The notes beneath the pieces were generated by a model. It was not told the DNA's origin. It worked only from the letters and a program-made list of their open reading frames with translations, and searched no databases. From NCBI GenBank assembly GCA_018241505.1, contig JAFEDS010000022.1, positions 1-64,000 on the forward strand: DNA of 64,000 bases, read 5' to 3'. The DNA comes from Pseudomonadota bacterium (GTDB lineage Bacteria; Pseudomonadota; Gammaproteobacteria; Steroidobacterales; Steroidobacteraceae). Below are positions 7,792 through 16,999 of this stretch, in pieces. Each line of letters begins with the position of its first letter. The first letter of the stretch is position 1. Made by a program: the position numbers and the translations under genes.

Positions 7792-9281
7792 TCACTCACG
7801 CCGGCCGTGGGCTGCGCAAATGCCGCCTCGCTACCGAACAGGCTCACAATGCTCTGATACTTCTCGATGTACCAGCGGTTCTCGTTGTTGTATTTCGGGA
7901 TCGACAGCGGCAGGGTGTCGGTGCCCTTGGTCTTCCAGACACAGGGGCAGGTCACCGAACCGCCTGCGGCCTGCACTCCCGGCCGGCTCAGCTCATCCAG
8001 GTTGACCTTCATTTTCTTCGTCAGCACCCGGTAGAGCTTGGTGACGTTTCGGGAACCGCCGTTGTAGGCGGCGACCGGAAAGATACCCAGCACTTCCGGG
8101 TTGGCACGATAAGCGACGCGGATATCGTCTCGCATCCCCGCCAGGTCGAAATCCAGCAGGCAGACGGCCGCTTTCATGGCATTCAGCAGATTCGTCGCGC
8201 CGCGCTCGAAGATCGGGTCGATCTTTGCGCCCGAGCAGCGTCTGGCCACGAGCGCGTAGGTGCCATTTCCCTTGCGGTTGGTGAATTGCATGGGCCCTAA
8301 CGCTTTCGCACTCGAGACACTGTATCGAAATGCCTCCTCCTTCTTCAGCCCGTACTGGCTCAGTACATCGTCGAAGGCGAGTACCTGCTTTTCAATGTAG
8401 TCGCCGTCATCAGTCTGTTCGATGACCGCCAGTGTCGTAATGACCTGGGGCGGAATGACATCCGCGAGCAGCTCCCCCGGAAACGCGGTACTCGGCACCT
8501 TGGCGGCGCGCAGCTCATCCAGCGCCTTGGTCGCCGTGGCAACGAGGAACTCCTTCCCGCTGCTGACGAATGCCGGGTCGAAGGTGTCTTCGGTGAACGG
8601 CAGATAGACGATCGGCTTCGCGGTCTGGGCGACAGCGCTCCACTGTTTGTGCTTGATCAGGGCATTGTCGAACACTGGGAACTTGCGTCCGTACACCTTC
8701 AACGGATCCCCGTTTTTGGAGAAGGCGAACATCAGCCGCTCCGCTCCGGTGCCCTTCACGTGCCGCGCCTCAATTCCCGGCGTCAGGTTGCGAAAGGCCA
8801 GGGGCCTGCCACCGGGTTTCCACTTGATGGGTGGACGCGGGAGCTCGACCTGGGCAATGGACCACTCCTGGGTCTTTTCGCTCCAGAGCGCGAACGCCAC
8901 AGGGCGGCCGCGAAGCACCTGACTCCTGCCTTTTCCCGTCAGGACGTACTTGAGCTCGACGTCTCGGAGCTGCAACTGCGCTTCGGCGACGAAATCGTGG
9001 ATCGCATCATGACGAGTACGGGGGCCGTGAACGACGACCTCCTTGGGCGCCTTCTCGGTCTGTTCCGACTCGGCAACGGCCAGCGGAACCTCGCCCTCTT
9101 CCTGCTTCGAGCCCTCGTCCGCGACGGGAGCCGCTGCCACGGCCGGGGGCGCCGCCTCCGGCTCGATGAGCGTGGGCTCAATTTCTGCAGGGGCGCCACC
9201 TGTTGTGCTACATCCAGGGAAAATCAGGGACGCCAGGGTGAGCAGGGCCAGCGCAGCCGAGGGTCGGGCAAGTGTGTTCAT
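7788..9281 (-). CDS. Putative lipoprotein with lytic-transglycosylase-like domain
   Basis: A 497-aa envelope protein. The ATG at 9281 starts a signal peptide ending in a lipobox-like site (LIFPGC), so lipidation is likely though the -3/-2 residues are not ideal. A Pro/Glu/Ala-rich spacer follows. The C-terminal half carries an SLT-like lysozyme signature: a Glu in KEEAF, then SSAKALGPMQF, a helix NLLNAMKAAVCLLDFDL and the closing AAYNGG motif. These match the catalytic Glu, GxMQ and AYNxG blocks of lytic transglycosylases that cleave peptidoglycan. The long middle part (residues about 85-300) I do not recognise. First gene of a pair with the esterase-like gene. Confidence 0.72.
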   Translation of the reverse strand: MNTLARPSAALALLTLASLIFPGCSTTGGAPAEIEPTLIEPEAAPPAVAAAPVADEGSKQEEGEVPLAVAESEQTEKAPKEVVVHGPRTRHDAIHDFVAEAQLQLRDVELKYVLTGKGRSQVLRGRPVAFALWSEKTQEWSIAQVELPRPPIKWKPGGRPLAFRNLTPGIEARHVKGTGAERLMFAFSKNGDPLKVYGRKFPVFDNALIKHKQWSAVAQTAKPIVYLPFTEDTFDPAFVSSGKEFLVATATKALDELRAAKVPSTAFPGELLADVIPPQVITTLAVIEQTDDGDYIEKQVLAFDDVLSQYGLKKEEAFRYSVSSAKALGPMQFTNRKGNGTYALVARRCSGAKIDPIFERGATNLLNAMKAAVCLLDFDLAGMRDDIRVAYRANPEVLGIFPVAAYNGGSRNVTKLYRVLTKKMKVNLDELSRPGVQAAGGSVTCPCVWKTKGTDTLPLSIPKYNNENRWYIEKYQSIVSLFGSEAAFAQPTAGVSE

Positions 9282-9544
9282 GGCACGAATAATATTCACG
9301 AGCGGGGCCGTATACACGTACCGGAGTCAAGAAATCCCGTTGCAGCCGGAACACGCCCTGCGAGCTGGTCACGCGCTGCGGGGCGCCGCGGGGAAACAGC
9401 GCCGCAGGTCACTGCAAAAGCGTCGCGGGTTACCGAGGGGATAACCGCGCCGCGGGGCTCCGAGGGGGCAACCAGCACCGCTGAGTCACCGTAAGGGCGC
9501 TGCGGCGCCGCATTTTTGTCGCTAAAACAGGGGGTTGGTGGGAT

Positions 9545-9916
9545 TCAACAGCTCGCCTGTCTGCGCAGCTCTTCAACCTGCCGCACCAACGTCCGTGTAT
9601 CGCACGGCTTAGTGAGATAGGCGTCGCACCCCGCCGCGAGATGGACGTTGCGAGGGAAGCTCTCTGAATACGCACTGACCGCAAGGATCGGCACGGGCTC
9701 GATCGCGGGCTCCGCCCGCAGTCGCCGCACGAGGGTGACGCCGCTGGCGTCGGGCAGGCTCAGATCAAGGAGGACGATGTCCGGTGTGCATTCGCGGATT
9801 GCCACAATCGCGCTATCCGCTGTGGGCGCTATCTCGACCGTATGTCCGCTCAACTCGAGCAGTATCCGAAACAGCGTCGAGTCGACTTCATTGTCCTCAA
9901 CGACCAGCACCCTCAT
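9545..9916 (-). CDS. Single-domain response regulator (CheY/DivK-like)
   Basis: A receiver-only protein of 123 aa from the ATG at 9916, which overlaps the previous receiver gene by 4 bp. The phosphorylation machinery is complete: acidic pair in VVEDNE, phospho-acceptor Asp in IVLLDLSLP, Ser in AVSAYSE and Lys in LTKPCD. There is no output domain, so it acts by protein contact or in a phosphorelay. It is the last gene of the operon kinase - receiver - receiver, presumably phosphorylated by the adjacent ethylene-receptor-like kinase. About 260 bp with no evident gene separates it from the next leftward gene. Confidence 0.9.
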   Translation of the reverse strand: MRVLVVEDNEVDSTLFRILLELSGHTVEIAPTADSAIVAIRECTPDIVLLDLSLPDASGVTLVRRLRAEPAIEPVPILAVSAYSESFPRNVHLAAGCDAYLTKPCDTRTLVRQVEELRRQASC

Positions 9917-10305
9917 TGGCCATCTCCACCTGCCTGCCCGGCCTTGCTCAGCCAACCGGCAATCTGTTTCGGCAGCGCCCGGGTGTCAATGGGCTTGGTG
10001 ACGTAGTCGTCACAACCTGCCGCGAACGCCTTCTCTTCGTCCCCCTTCATGGCGAAGGCGGTCAACACGACCATGGGCACGGATTTGAAGCGCGGATCGG
10101 CCTTCAGCAGGCGCAGCAGCGACAGGCCATCCATGCCCGGCAGCGCAATATCAATCAAAAATAGCTCCGGCACGCTCCGTTCGAGAAGCCGCAGGGCCTT
10201 CTCGGCATCCTCCGCCTGCTCGATTTCATGACCTTCCTTCTGCAACATCAGGCTCAGCAGGCGCAGATTGAGCGGGTTGTCATCGATCACGAAGATGCGG
10301 GCCAC
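9913..10305 (-). CDS. Single-domain response regulator (DivK-like)
   Basis: A receiver-only protein of 130 aa. I prefer the GTG at 10305 (VARIFVIDDN) because it begins right at the first beta-strand. The longer frame would run back into the kinase gene and add a Cys-rich leader. Conserved residues: acidic IDDN, acceptor Asp in LFLIDIALPGMDG, Thr in VVLTAFA and Lys in YVTKPID. The sequence closely matches the DivK/receiver-only group used in phosphorelays. It lies 11 bp after the histidine kinase stop and overlaps the next receiver by 4 bp, so the three genes should be co-expressed. Confidence 0.9.
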   Translation of the reverse strand: MARIFVIDDNPLNLRLLSLMLQKEGHEIEQAEDAEKALRLLERSVPELFLIDIALPGMDGLSLLRLLKADPRFKSVPMVVLTAFAMKGDEEKAFAAGCDDYVTKPIDTRALPKQIAGWLSKAGQAGGDGQ

Positions 10306-10316
10306 GGTGCCTGACC

Positions 10317-11477
10317 TCAGGTCACAGCGGCCGCAGCATCGAGCGGCAACAGCACAGTGAACAAACTCCCTTTCCCCCATTCGCTTTCCACGCTGATTCG
10401 GCCGCGCTGCAAGTCGATCAAACGCTTCGTGAGCGCGAGCCCCAGCCCGGTGCCTTCCTGCGACACGCCACGCCCACTGTCGAGACGTTGAAACTCGACG
10501 AACAGCCGGTTCAGGTCCTCGGATTTGATGCCGATTCCGCTGTCACGGATCTGCGCTCGCAGCATGGCCGCCGACTCGGTGTCGATATTCATGGACACAT
10601 GACCGCCCTCCCGCGTGAATTTGACCGCGTTGGAAACCAGGTTGAACAGCACCTGTTTGAATTTCTGGCGGTCGAGAGTCACCGTGGCCAGGAGCGCGGT
10701 CAGATGGTGTTCGATGGTGATGCCCTTCTTGGCGGCGAGTTGGCCCGCCACCACCATGACTTCGTCCACCGCGGTCTGCAGGTCGAAGGCTTCCGGATTC
10801 AGCTCCATGCGGCCGGATTCGATCTTGGACAAATCCAGGATGTCGTTGATGAGCTGCAGCAGGTGCCGGCCGCTGGTGAGCGTGTGGTCGCAGCATTCCT
10901 TCTGCACATCATTGAGTGCGCCGGCCTTCTCATCGACCATGAGCTCGGTAAAGCCGATGATCCCATTGAGCGGCGTGCGCAGCTCGTGTGACATGCTCGC
11001 CAGGAACTCACTCTTCAGTTGATTGGCATTCACCAGCTCGCGCTCGATTCGTTCCCGATCGGTGATCTCACGTTCCAGCTTAGCGTTCGCGGCCTGCAGG
11101 GTGGACGGACTCGGGACCTTCAGCGCAACCGGCATCAACTTGACCAGCAGGATGGCGGTCGGCACCGAGGCCAGCGCGGTAATTGCCTTGAGGCTGCCGC
11201 TCACCCAGTAGGAAGGGTGCCAGATAGTCCAGATATCCATGACATGGGTTGCACCGCAAGCAACGATGAAAATGGCGAAGCAGACAAACATCCAGTTGAA
11301 TTGCAGGTCCTTGCGGGCGCGTACAAAACTGAGCAGCGTGAGGGGGATCGAGAAATAGGCCAGGGAGATCAGAGCATCGGAGGCGACGTGCAGCGACAGG
11401 ATGTCCGCACGCCACAGGTAACACATGCCGTGCGGCATGAAGTCGCTGTCAGAAACGAATTGCCGGAAATCGAACAC
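10317..11477 (-). CDS. Histidine kinase with ETR1-type ethylene-binding membrane domain
   Basis: Sensor kinase of 386 aa from a GTG at 11477 with a GTGGGGG site upstream. An ATG at 11510 lacks a ribosome site. Three membrane helices (about residues 25-115) match the plant ethylene receptor domain: Asp34, Tyr41, Pro45, Ile71, Cys74 and His78 have the same spacing as Asp25, Tyr32, Pro36, Ile62, Cys65 and His69 of ETR1, where Cys65/His69 bind Cu(I). A coiled coil then leads to a complete HisKA/HATPase core (SHELRTPLNG, LVSNAVKFT, DSGIGI, GTGLGLAL). There is no GAF domain, unlike plant receptors. It is followed by two receiver genes. Cyanobacterial homologues sense ethylene; the ligand here is inferred. 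Confidence 0.9.
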   Translation of the reverse strand: MFDFRQFVSDSDFMPHGMCYLWRADILSLHVASDALISLAYFSIPLTLLSFVRARKDLQFNWMFVCFAIFIVACGATHVMDIWTIWHPSYWVSGSLKAITALASVPTAILLVKLMPVALKVPSPSTLQAANAKLEREITDRERIERELVNANQLKSEFLASMSHELRTPLNGIIGFTELMVDEKAGALNDVQKECCDHTLTSGRHLLQLINDILDLSKIESGRMELNPEAFDLQTAVDEVMVVAGQLAAKKGITIEHHLTALLATVTLDRQKFKQVLFNLVSNAVKFTREGGHVSMNIDTESAAMLRAQIRDSGIGIKSEDLNRLFVEFQRLDSGRGVSQEGTGLGLALTKRLIDLQRGRISVESEWGKGSLFTVLLPLDAAAAVT

Positions 11478-11571
11478 GGTACACCCCCACGCGGCGTGTC
11501 GTTGACGCATGTGGGTTGGATGATAGTCGAATGGGCGAGCCGATTTAGCATGTGCAACGCACCAACCGCGG

Positions 11572-13809
11572 TTAGCTGGCCGGTGGCGGCAGATTGCGCC
11601 GCAGAAACTCGAACCGCCGGCGATTGAAGTACGAGCCGCTGGCCAGGAAGTGATCGGCATTCGGCACGACGAGCAGCTCGAATGATTTGCCGGCCCCGAT
11701 CAACGCATCGACCAGGCGCAGCGTCGCGGCCGGTGGCACATTCTCGTCCAGCTCGCCGTACGCCAGAAACAACCTGCCCTCGAGCTTGCCGGCCCAGCTC
11801 ACATTGGAATTGGCGTCGTATTGCGGTCCGAGCGGGTAACCCATCCACTGCTCGTTCCAGATTGCCTTGTCCAGGCGATTGTCCTGATTGCCCGATGCGG
11901 AAATCCCGACCTTGTAGAAGTCGGGTCTCTCGGTCATGGCACGCACGACGTCATAGCCACCTGCCGAAAAACCATACACGCCAACTGCGGTCGCATCCAT
12001 GTAGGGATGTCGCCTGCTCAGGGTCTTGATGGCCGCAATGTGATCGTCGAGTCCCACTGCGTGCAGATTCTTGTAAGCGGGATCGAGGAACGCCCGGCCG
12101 CGTCCCGAGGTACCGCGCGCATCGACGACGACGACAATGTACCCCAGCTCCGCTACGGCGAAGGCAGATTCAACACGCAGACCCGCGGTGAATGACTGCG
12201 GGCTCGTAATGGTCGTTGGACCGGTATAGATGTATTCGACAACCGGATAGCGTTTGTTGGGGTCGAACGTCGAAGGTTTGTAGAGGACGCCATACAGCGG
12301 TGTGCGGCCGTCGGCGGCAGTCACCGTGAACGGTTCAGGCAGAACCAGGTTTCGCCGCTTCAGCTCACCGATGTCCGCGCTTTGCAGCTTCATCAGCACC
12401 TTGCCGTCGCGAGTATTGCGCAGGACGGTCACCGTCGGCTGGTTGACCAGCGATTGGTTGTCGACAAAGAATCGACCGTCCGGCGACACAAATACATCGT
12501 GGTCCAGTGGCTCCGGAGTCAATGTCAGCGTGCTGCCGCCGACGCTGTACAGGCTCCGCAGGTACGGGTCGCGTCCACTCTCCCGCCCGCGACCCACCAC
12601 GAACAGGTGACGGCCGGATTTATCGCTGCCTGCCAGCTCCGCGACCGTCCAATTTCCGGACGTTGCCTGATGGCGCTCGCCGTTTCGATCGACCAGATAC
12701 GCGTGATTCCAGCCATCGGTATCCGACACCCAGGCAACTGCATCCGCGCCTTCGATGTAGCTCCATCGATGCGAGTAGAAATCAACGAATCGATTCGACT
12801 GCTCGCGAGTCAGAACCGTGGACTTGCCGGTCGCGGCGTCGATTGAGTACAGGGTCAATGAGCCATAGCCGCGGCCCGGAATTTCCTGCAACACCGCGGC
12901 GCTGTCCCGAGTCCACTCGAGCACCGGTCCGCCGTAGTACAGCATTTCGCGCGGTGGCGAGTCGGTGCGAACGATTGCGGCCGACGCGGCATCCACAATG
13001 ACTGTCTGAGCCGTTGGAACGTGCTCATCGCCTGTCATCGGGTAAACGTAGTCAAACACCCGTGGGGCGGCTCCCTCGGGAGGGGTCGACTGGACCACGC
13101 TCAGGCGCCGCGCGCCTTGGAGATTCATGTGGTACGTGGCGAATCGGCGCGAGTCAGGTGACCAGACGATGTCAGCGTCGAGGTGGGGCACAGATGTGCC
13201 CTGCGCCACCATTTCCTTCAGGTTCACAACCGGGCGTGCGTAAGGCTGTTCCGCGGAGCCATCGGTCGTGAGCTGACGCTCTTTTCCGGTGGAGGTGTCC
13301 TCCAGATAGAGGTTGTAGTCGCGAACCCGGACTCTCCAATGCTTGTCCGGTGAGAGGCCACCCTCGACCTTGTCGCACTTTGTCAGACGATCATTGCGCG
13401 GTAAATAACACCACCGGCCCCCGGCATGATCGAACGATATTTCGTCCTCGGCGAAATCGAAGGCAAAACCGGGCAACTCGTCCGGCAATGTCGCCACCGC
13501 GACTTTGTGCAACGCACCCTCGAGTTTGGACCGCTCGAACAGCTTCGTCACGTGCTTCGACTCAGGGTCGACGCGAAGGTAATCCACTGCACCGACGCGA
13601 TCAGCAACGAACCAGAACTGCGAGCCTTTCTCGCGCCAGGTGGGAACCAACCGCTCACCCCGAACGAGCTTCAACAGCTCGGGCGGGGCGAGCGACAGCG
13701 CGCGACCGATTACCCGCGCCTCGTCGGTTGGCGACGCGGCGTTCAACCGCGGCACCGCGCAAATGGCCATGGCAATGCCCCAGTACAGATGCCTGCTCGC
13801 CGAGCGCAT
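11572..13809 (-). CDS. S9 family peptidase (dipeptidyl-peptidase IV-like)
   Basis: A 745-aa exported prolyl-oligopeptidase-family enzyme. It has a signal peptide (..VPRLNAA), an N-terminal beta-propeller (DPPIV_N-like, with repeated WSPD/WxRD blades such as IVWSPDSRRFA) and a C-terminal alpha/beta hydrolase domain. The catalytic Ser is in GFSAGGYD; Asp and His candidates lie in GELDENVPP and NADHFL. Such enzymes remove N-terminal dipeptides in the periplasm. It follows the STN-type TonB receptor by 15 bp and ends the sigma-FecR-receptor operon, which suggests that the receptor imports peptides that this enzyme trims. Confidence 0.92.
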   Translation of the reverse strand: MRSASRHLYWGIAMAICAVPRLNAASPTDEARVIGRALSLAPPELLKLVRGERLVPTWREKGSQFWFVADRVGAVDYLRVDPESKHVTKLFERSKLEGALHKVAVATLPDELPGFAFDFAEDEISFDHAGGRWCYLPRNDRLTKCDKVEGGLSPDKHWRVRVRDYNLYLEDTSTGKERQLTTDGSAEQPYARPVVNLKEMVAQGTSVPHLDADIVWSPDSRRFATYHMNLQGARRLSVVQSTPPEGAAPRVFDYVYPMTGDEHVPTAQTVIVDAASAAIVRTDSPPREMLYYGGPVLEWTRDSAAVLQEIPGRGYGSLTLYSIDAATGKSTVLTREQSNRFVDFYSHRWSYIEGADAVAWVSDTDGWNHAYLVDRNGERHQATSGNWTVAELAGSDKSGRHLFVVGRGRESGRDPYLRSLYSVGGSTLTLTPEPLDHDVFVSPDGRFFVDNQSLVNQPTVTVLRNTRDGKVLMKLQSADIGELKRRNLVLPEPFTVTAADGRTPLYGVLYKPSTFDPNKRYPVVEYIYTGPTTITSPQSFTAGLRVESAFAVAELGYIVVVVDARGTSGRGRAFLDPAYKNLHAVGLDDHIAAIKTLSRRHPYMDATAVGVYGFSAGGYDVVRAMTERPDFYKVGISASGNQDNRLDKAIWNEQWMGYPLGPQYDANSNVSWAGKLEGRLFLAYGELDENVPPAATLRLVDALIGAGKSFELLVVPNADHFLASGSYFNRRRFEFLRRNLPPPAS

Positions 13810-13824
13810 GGATGTTACCTGGAG

Positions 13825-16800
13825 TTAGCGGAACTTTTTGCCGACTTCAATGAAAATCACCCGCCCACGCACATCCACGCGGCTGGCATCAAAAAACTCA
13901 ACGTGGCCTGCCGTGTTATCAATGAACGGAAAGGTCTTGTCGAAGAGATTGCGGGCACCCCCCGTGACCGTCAGACCGTCGAGCCAGGTGTGGGCCGCGT
14001 GATACTGATACGAGCCGGTGAGATCCACCGTGGTGTAGCCGGCCACCTTCTCCATGATCTGAGAACCTGAGCCCGCCGGCGGGTTCAGGATCGCTGAGGT
14101 CGGTACCGTGTTGGTGTAACTCGAGCTGGTACGCACGAATAGATTTACCGCCCACGTCTCCTGCGGGCTGGCCCAACCTGCCCGCAAGGTTGCGCGCCAG
14201 CGGTCCGGGCCGCGGAAAGTTCCCACCAGGTCATTCAGCGCCGCTGCGGCATCGACCTGCTCATCGAACCTCGAGGTATAGGCCACGGAGGTGCCGAGCG
14301 TAAAGTGCTGCGCAAGCAGGTTGAAATAATAAGTGGCATCCATGCTCCAGACACGCGATGTCTGTCCGGCGAGGTTGATGTTCCGCAGGTACACGTCGGT
14401 CAGATTTCCATTGGCATCGCGCGCCGTCACACCGGGAAAGATGTCCGGGTGACTCACAAAGTAGGACGGATCCTGGCCGAAGTAGGTATAGGCACCGATG
14501 ATGCGGTCGCTGAAGCGCGTATCGCTGTAGGTGAGCGATGTGTTCAGGCCGTTGCCCGCTGAATCGACGTGCTGCCAATCGATACCCGCGGTCCAGACCT
14601 TCGCTCTTTCCGGCCCCAGGTCCTGGGAAGCCGGATACGATACATTGACATGAACCTTCTTCGCTCCGCCGGGTGCCAGGGGATCGATGACATCGGTCTC
14701 GTACGCGTAGTTGATCCCGGCCAGATCATGGACCACGGGCGCGCGGAATGCCTTGTTCCAACTCGCGCGTAAGCGGATCTCCCGCAGCGGTTTCCACGCC
14801 AGTCCAATCATGGGAGTGGTCGCGGAAAACGACCGCATGTGGTCCTCGATGCCGTCGTAGTTGAAGTCGCCGCTGGCCGAGTATCGGTCCCAGCGCGCGG
14901 CCAGGGTCATATCTAGCTGTTGCCCCGTCGCTGGGTTCAACAGGGGCACCGCAAATTCAGCGCCGAGCGCCTGGGCAGTGCGCTGACCGTTCGGTTGGTT
15001 GGGGCCGAAACCCGCCCAGTCGAGCGTGTCCTTGCGCCATTCGCCGACAAAAGACGCCTTCACGGCTCCCGTCGGCAGGTCGAACAATGCCCCGTCCGCC
15101 TGGGCGGAGAACTGCGACATGTTGGATGTGATCTTGTTGTCCGGCTTGCCCATCCAGTAACTCACCAGATTGCGCAATGTGGCAGGATTTTGCGCGCTGC
15201 CGTTGCCGAACAGATTGAGCGCCGTCTGCGGATTGGGGTCCGCGAGCGCGGCGGCCACTGCCGCAGTTGAGGTTTGCACCCACGTGTAGGTCGCCAGGGA
15301 CTCCTCGGCCGCCCGGCTCCCATAGATCTGCATTTGCCAATCGTGCGGCAACGAGATATCGGCGCCGAAAGTGCCCTGCCACAACCGCTCGTTCGCTGCG
15401 CGGAAAGTCGACGGAATCGAGCCGGCATCCCGTTCGGTGTCAAACTGATACGTCACCGCTACCGGCTTGCCGAAGGGGTTGAACGCATTCGTCGCGGGCA
15501 CCACAGCCGAATACAGGTTCAACGGCCATTCGTAGTTGCTGGCGTCATTTCTCGAATAGATGGCATCCACAAACAGCCGTACCGACGCGGTCACTTCCTG
15601 TTCGGCATTGATGTAGACCGCCGTATCCTTCAGTTCCGGCGTGGCGTATTGCGAAATCTGCGATGCCGGCACTATGTTGGCCGGTGATACGTCGGCGGGG
15701 GTGAATTGAGTGCCGGAATTACCCGCCGGCAGCGAACCCAGGCCGTCGATGATACCCGTTTCCCCGAACGAGATCGACCGCAGATCGTAGCCACCGCGAC
15801 TGCGGAAGTCCTGGGTTGTATATCCCAGGCTTCGCGACGTGACCGGATCCATCTTGCGATAGCTGGCCACCCCGGTGAACCGGCCGGAGCCCCAGCCAAA
15901 GCTCAGATCCTGCGATACCTGGGTGGCATTGCCGCCGTTGCTGCTGTCTTCGTAGGCGGCTCGCGTGTTGGTCTCGAAGGCTGAGCGCTTCTTGAGGATA
16001 ATGTTGACGACACCACCCACCGCGTCCGCACCGTAAATTGCCGCCGCGGCGGTCGGCAGGACCTCGACCCGCTCAATGGCGCTGGTGGGGATGGTACCGA
16101 CGTTCACCGAGTCTCCGAACAACACCGAGGAGTTGGCGGTGCGCCGGCCGTTGATGAGCACCAACGTGGATTTGGCGCCGAAGCCGCCCAGGTTGACGGT
16201 TGAATGGCCGATGGAGCCGCCCGGCGCCAGGTTGTTGATATCCATGGCCTGCATCGAGCCCATGCCCGAAACCTGCGGAATGGATCGGAACACATCGTCG
16301 GTGCTCAACAATCCCTGCTCTTCAATGTCCTTGCTGGTGATGGTGTAGACCTGGGAGGCGGGATTGTCGTGGCCGCGAATACGCGTACCGGTCACCACCA
16401 CCTGTTCCAGGTTGGCCGACTCGGCAGTAGCCGCCGGCGCCGCGGCGCTCGTGCTGTTCAGCGGAACAGACGCGACATCCGTTGAAGTGCCCGCCTGAGC
16501 CAGGCGAAAGGTGTCGGAAGAAACATGCTTCCCCTCCTTTGCGGGAGACGAAGTTCGTGCGCCGCCCTGCGCCGTCGTCGCGGGAACGATCAGCACAGTC
16601 TGTTCATCGAGATACCGGTAGGTGAGCCCGGTGCCGCTCAGAAGCGCCGTCAACGCCTCGGCAGCCGTCAGGTCGCCGGAGGCGCCGCCGGTGCTTTGGT
16701 CGTGCAGGTCTTCCGAAACATACACAACATGCAAGTCACGCAGTGTCATCAACTGTTGGAGTGCAGTGTCGAGACCTTGCGCGGGAATTTCGGTGTGCAG

Positions 16801-16884
16801 TTTCATTGCCGCCGCGGCTGGATCCGCGACCGCGAGGCTGATCAACGACAGGCTGGCTGCCGCCGCAACAATAGTCAGGCGCAT
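13825..16884 (-). CDS. TonB-dependent receptor with N-terminal STN signalling domain
   Basis: Outer-membrane transducer/importer of 1019 aa. I start at the ATG at 16884, preceded by GGGGGAGAG and followed by a clear signal peptide. Residues about 27-100 form a secretin/TonB short N-terminal domain (EIPAQGLDTALQQL) that touches FecR. A low-complexity linker, TonB box (EQVVVTGTRIRG), plug (VEVLPTAAAAIYGADAVGG) and beta-barrel ending KFR follow. This plug type (RIPQVSGM, INGRRTANSS) is common in receptors coupled to peptidases. Directly downstream of fecR and upstream of the S9 peptidase, so its signal is probably a peptide. Confidence 0.93.
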   Translation of the reverse strand: MRLTIVAAAASLSLISLAVADPAAAAMKLHTEIPAQGLDTALQQLMTLRDLHVVYVSEDLHDQSTGGASGDLTAAEALTALLSGTGLTYRYLDEQTVLIVPATTAQGGARTSSPAKEGKHVSSDTFRLAQAGTSTDVASVPLNSTSAAAPAATAESANLEQVVVTGTRIRGHDNPASQVYTITSKDIEEQGLLSTDDVFRSIPQVSGMGSMQAMDINNLAPGGSIGHSTVNLGGFGAKSTLVLINGRRTANSSVLFGDSVNVGTIPTSAIERVEVLPTAAAAIYGADAVGGVVNIILKKRSAFETNTRAAYEDSSNGGNATQVSQDLSFGWGSGRFTGVASYRKMDPVTSRSLGYTTQDFRSRGGYDLRSISFGETGIIDGLGSLPAGNSGTQFTPADVSPANIVPASQISQYATPELKDTAVYINAEQEVTASVRLFVDAIYSRNDASNYEWPLNLYSAVVPATNAFNPFGKPVAVTYQFDTERDAGSIPSTFRAANERLWQGTFGADISLPHDWQMQIYGSRAAEESLATYTWVQTSTAAVAAALADPNPQTALNLFGNGSAQNPATLRNLVSYWMGKPDNKITSNMSQFSAQADGALFDLPTGAVKASFVGEWRKDTLDWAGFGPNQPNGQRTAQALGAEFAVPLLNPATGQQLDMTLAARWDRYSASGDFNYDGIEDHMRSFSATTPMIGLAWKPLREIRLRASWNKAFRAPVVHDLAGINYAYETDVIDPLAPGGAKKVHVNVSYPASQDLGPERAKVWTAGIDWQHVDSAGNGLNTSLTYSDTRFSDRIIGAYTYFGQDPSYFVSHPDIFPGVTARDANGNLTDVYLRNINLAGQTSRVWSMDATYYFNLLAQHFTLGTSVAYTSRFDEQVDAAAALNDLVGTFRGPDRWRATLRAGWASPQETWAVNLFVRTSSSYTNTVPTSAILNPPAGSGSQIMEKVAGYTTVDLTGSYQYHAAHTWLDGLTVTGGARNLFDKTFPFIDNTAGHVEFFDASRVDVRGRVIFIEVGKKFR

Positions 16885-16999
16885 CAACTCTCCCCCGCCC
16901 CCGGTTGGGCTCGTTTCGCCCGCCGTCAGTGAGTGCGGCGGGTCGCTGCTAGGAGAAGAGCGTTGGGAGATCGAAAAAGGAAACCGCGGCCGCGAAAAT

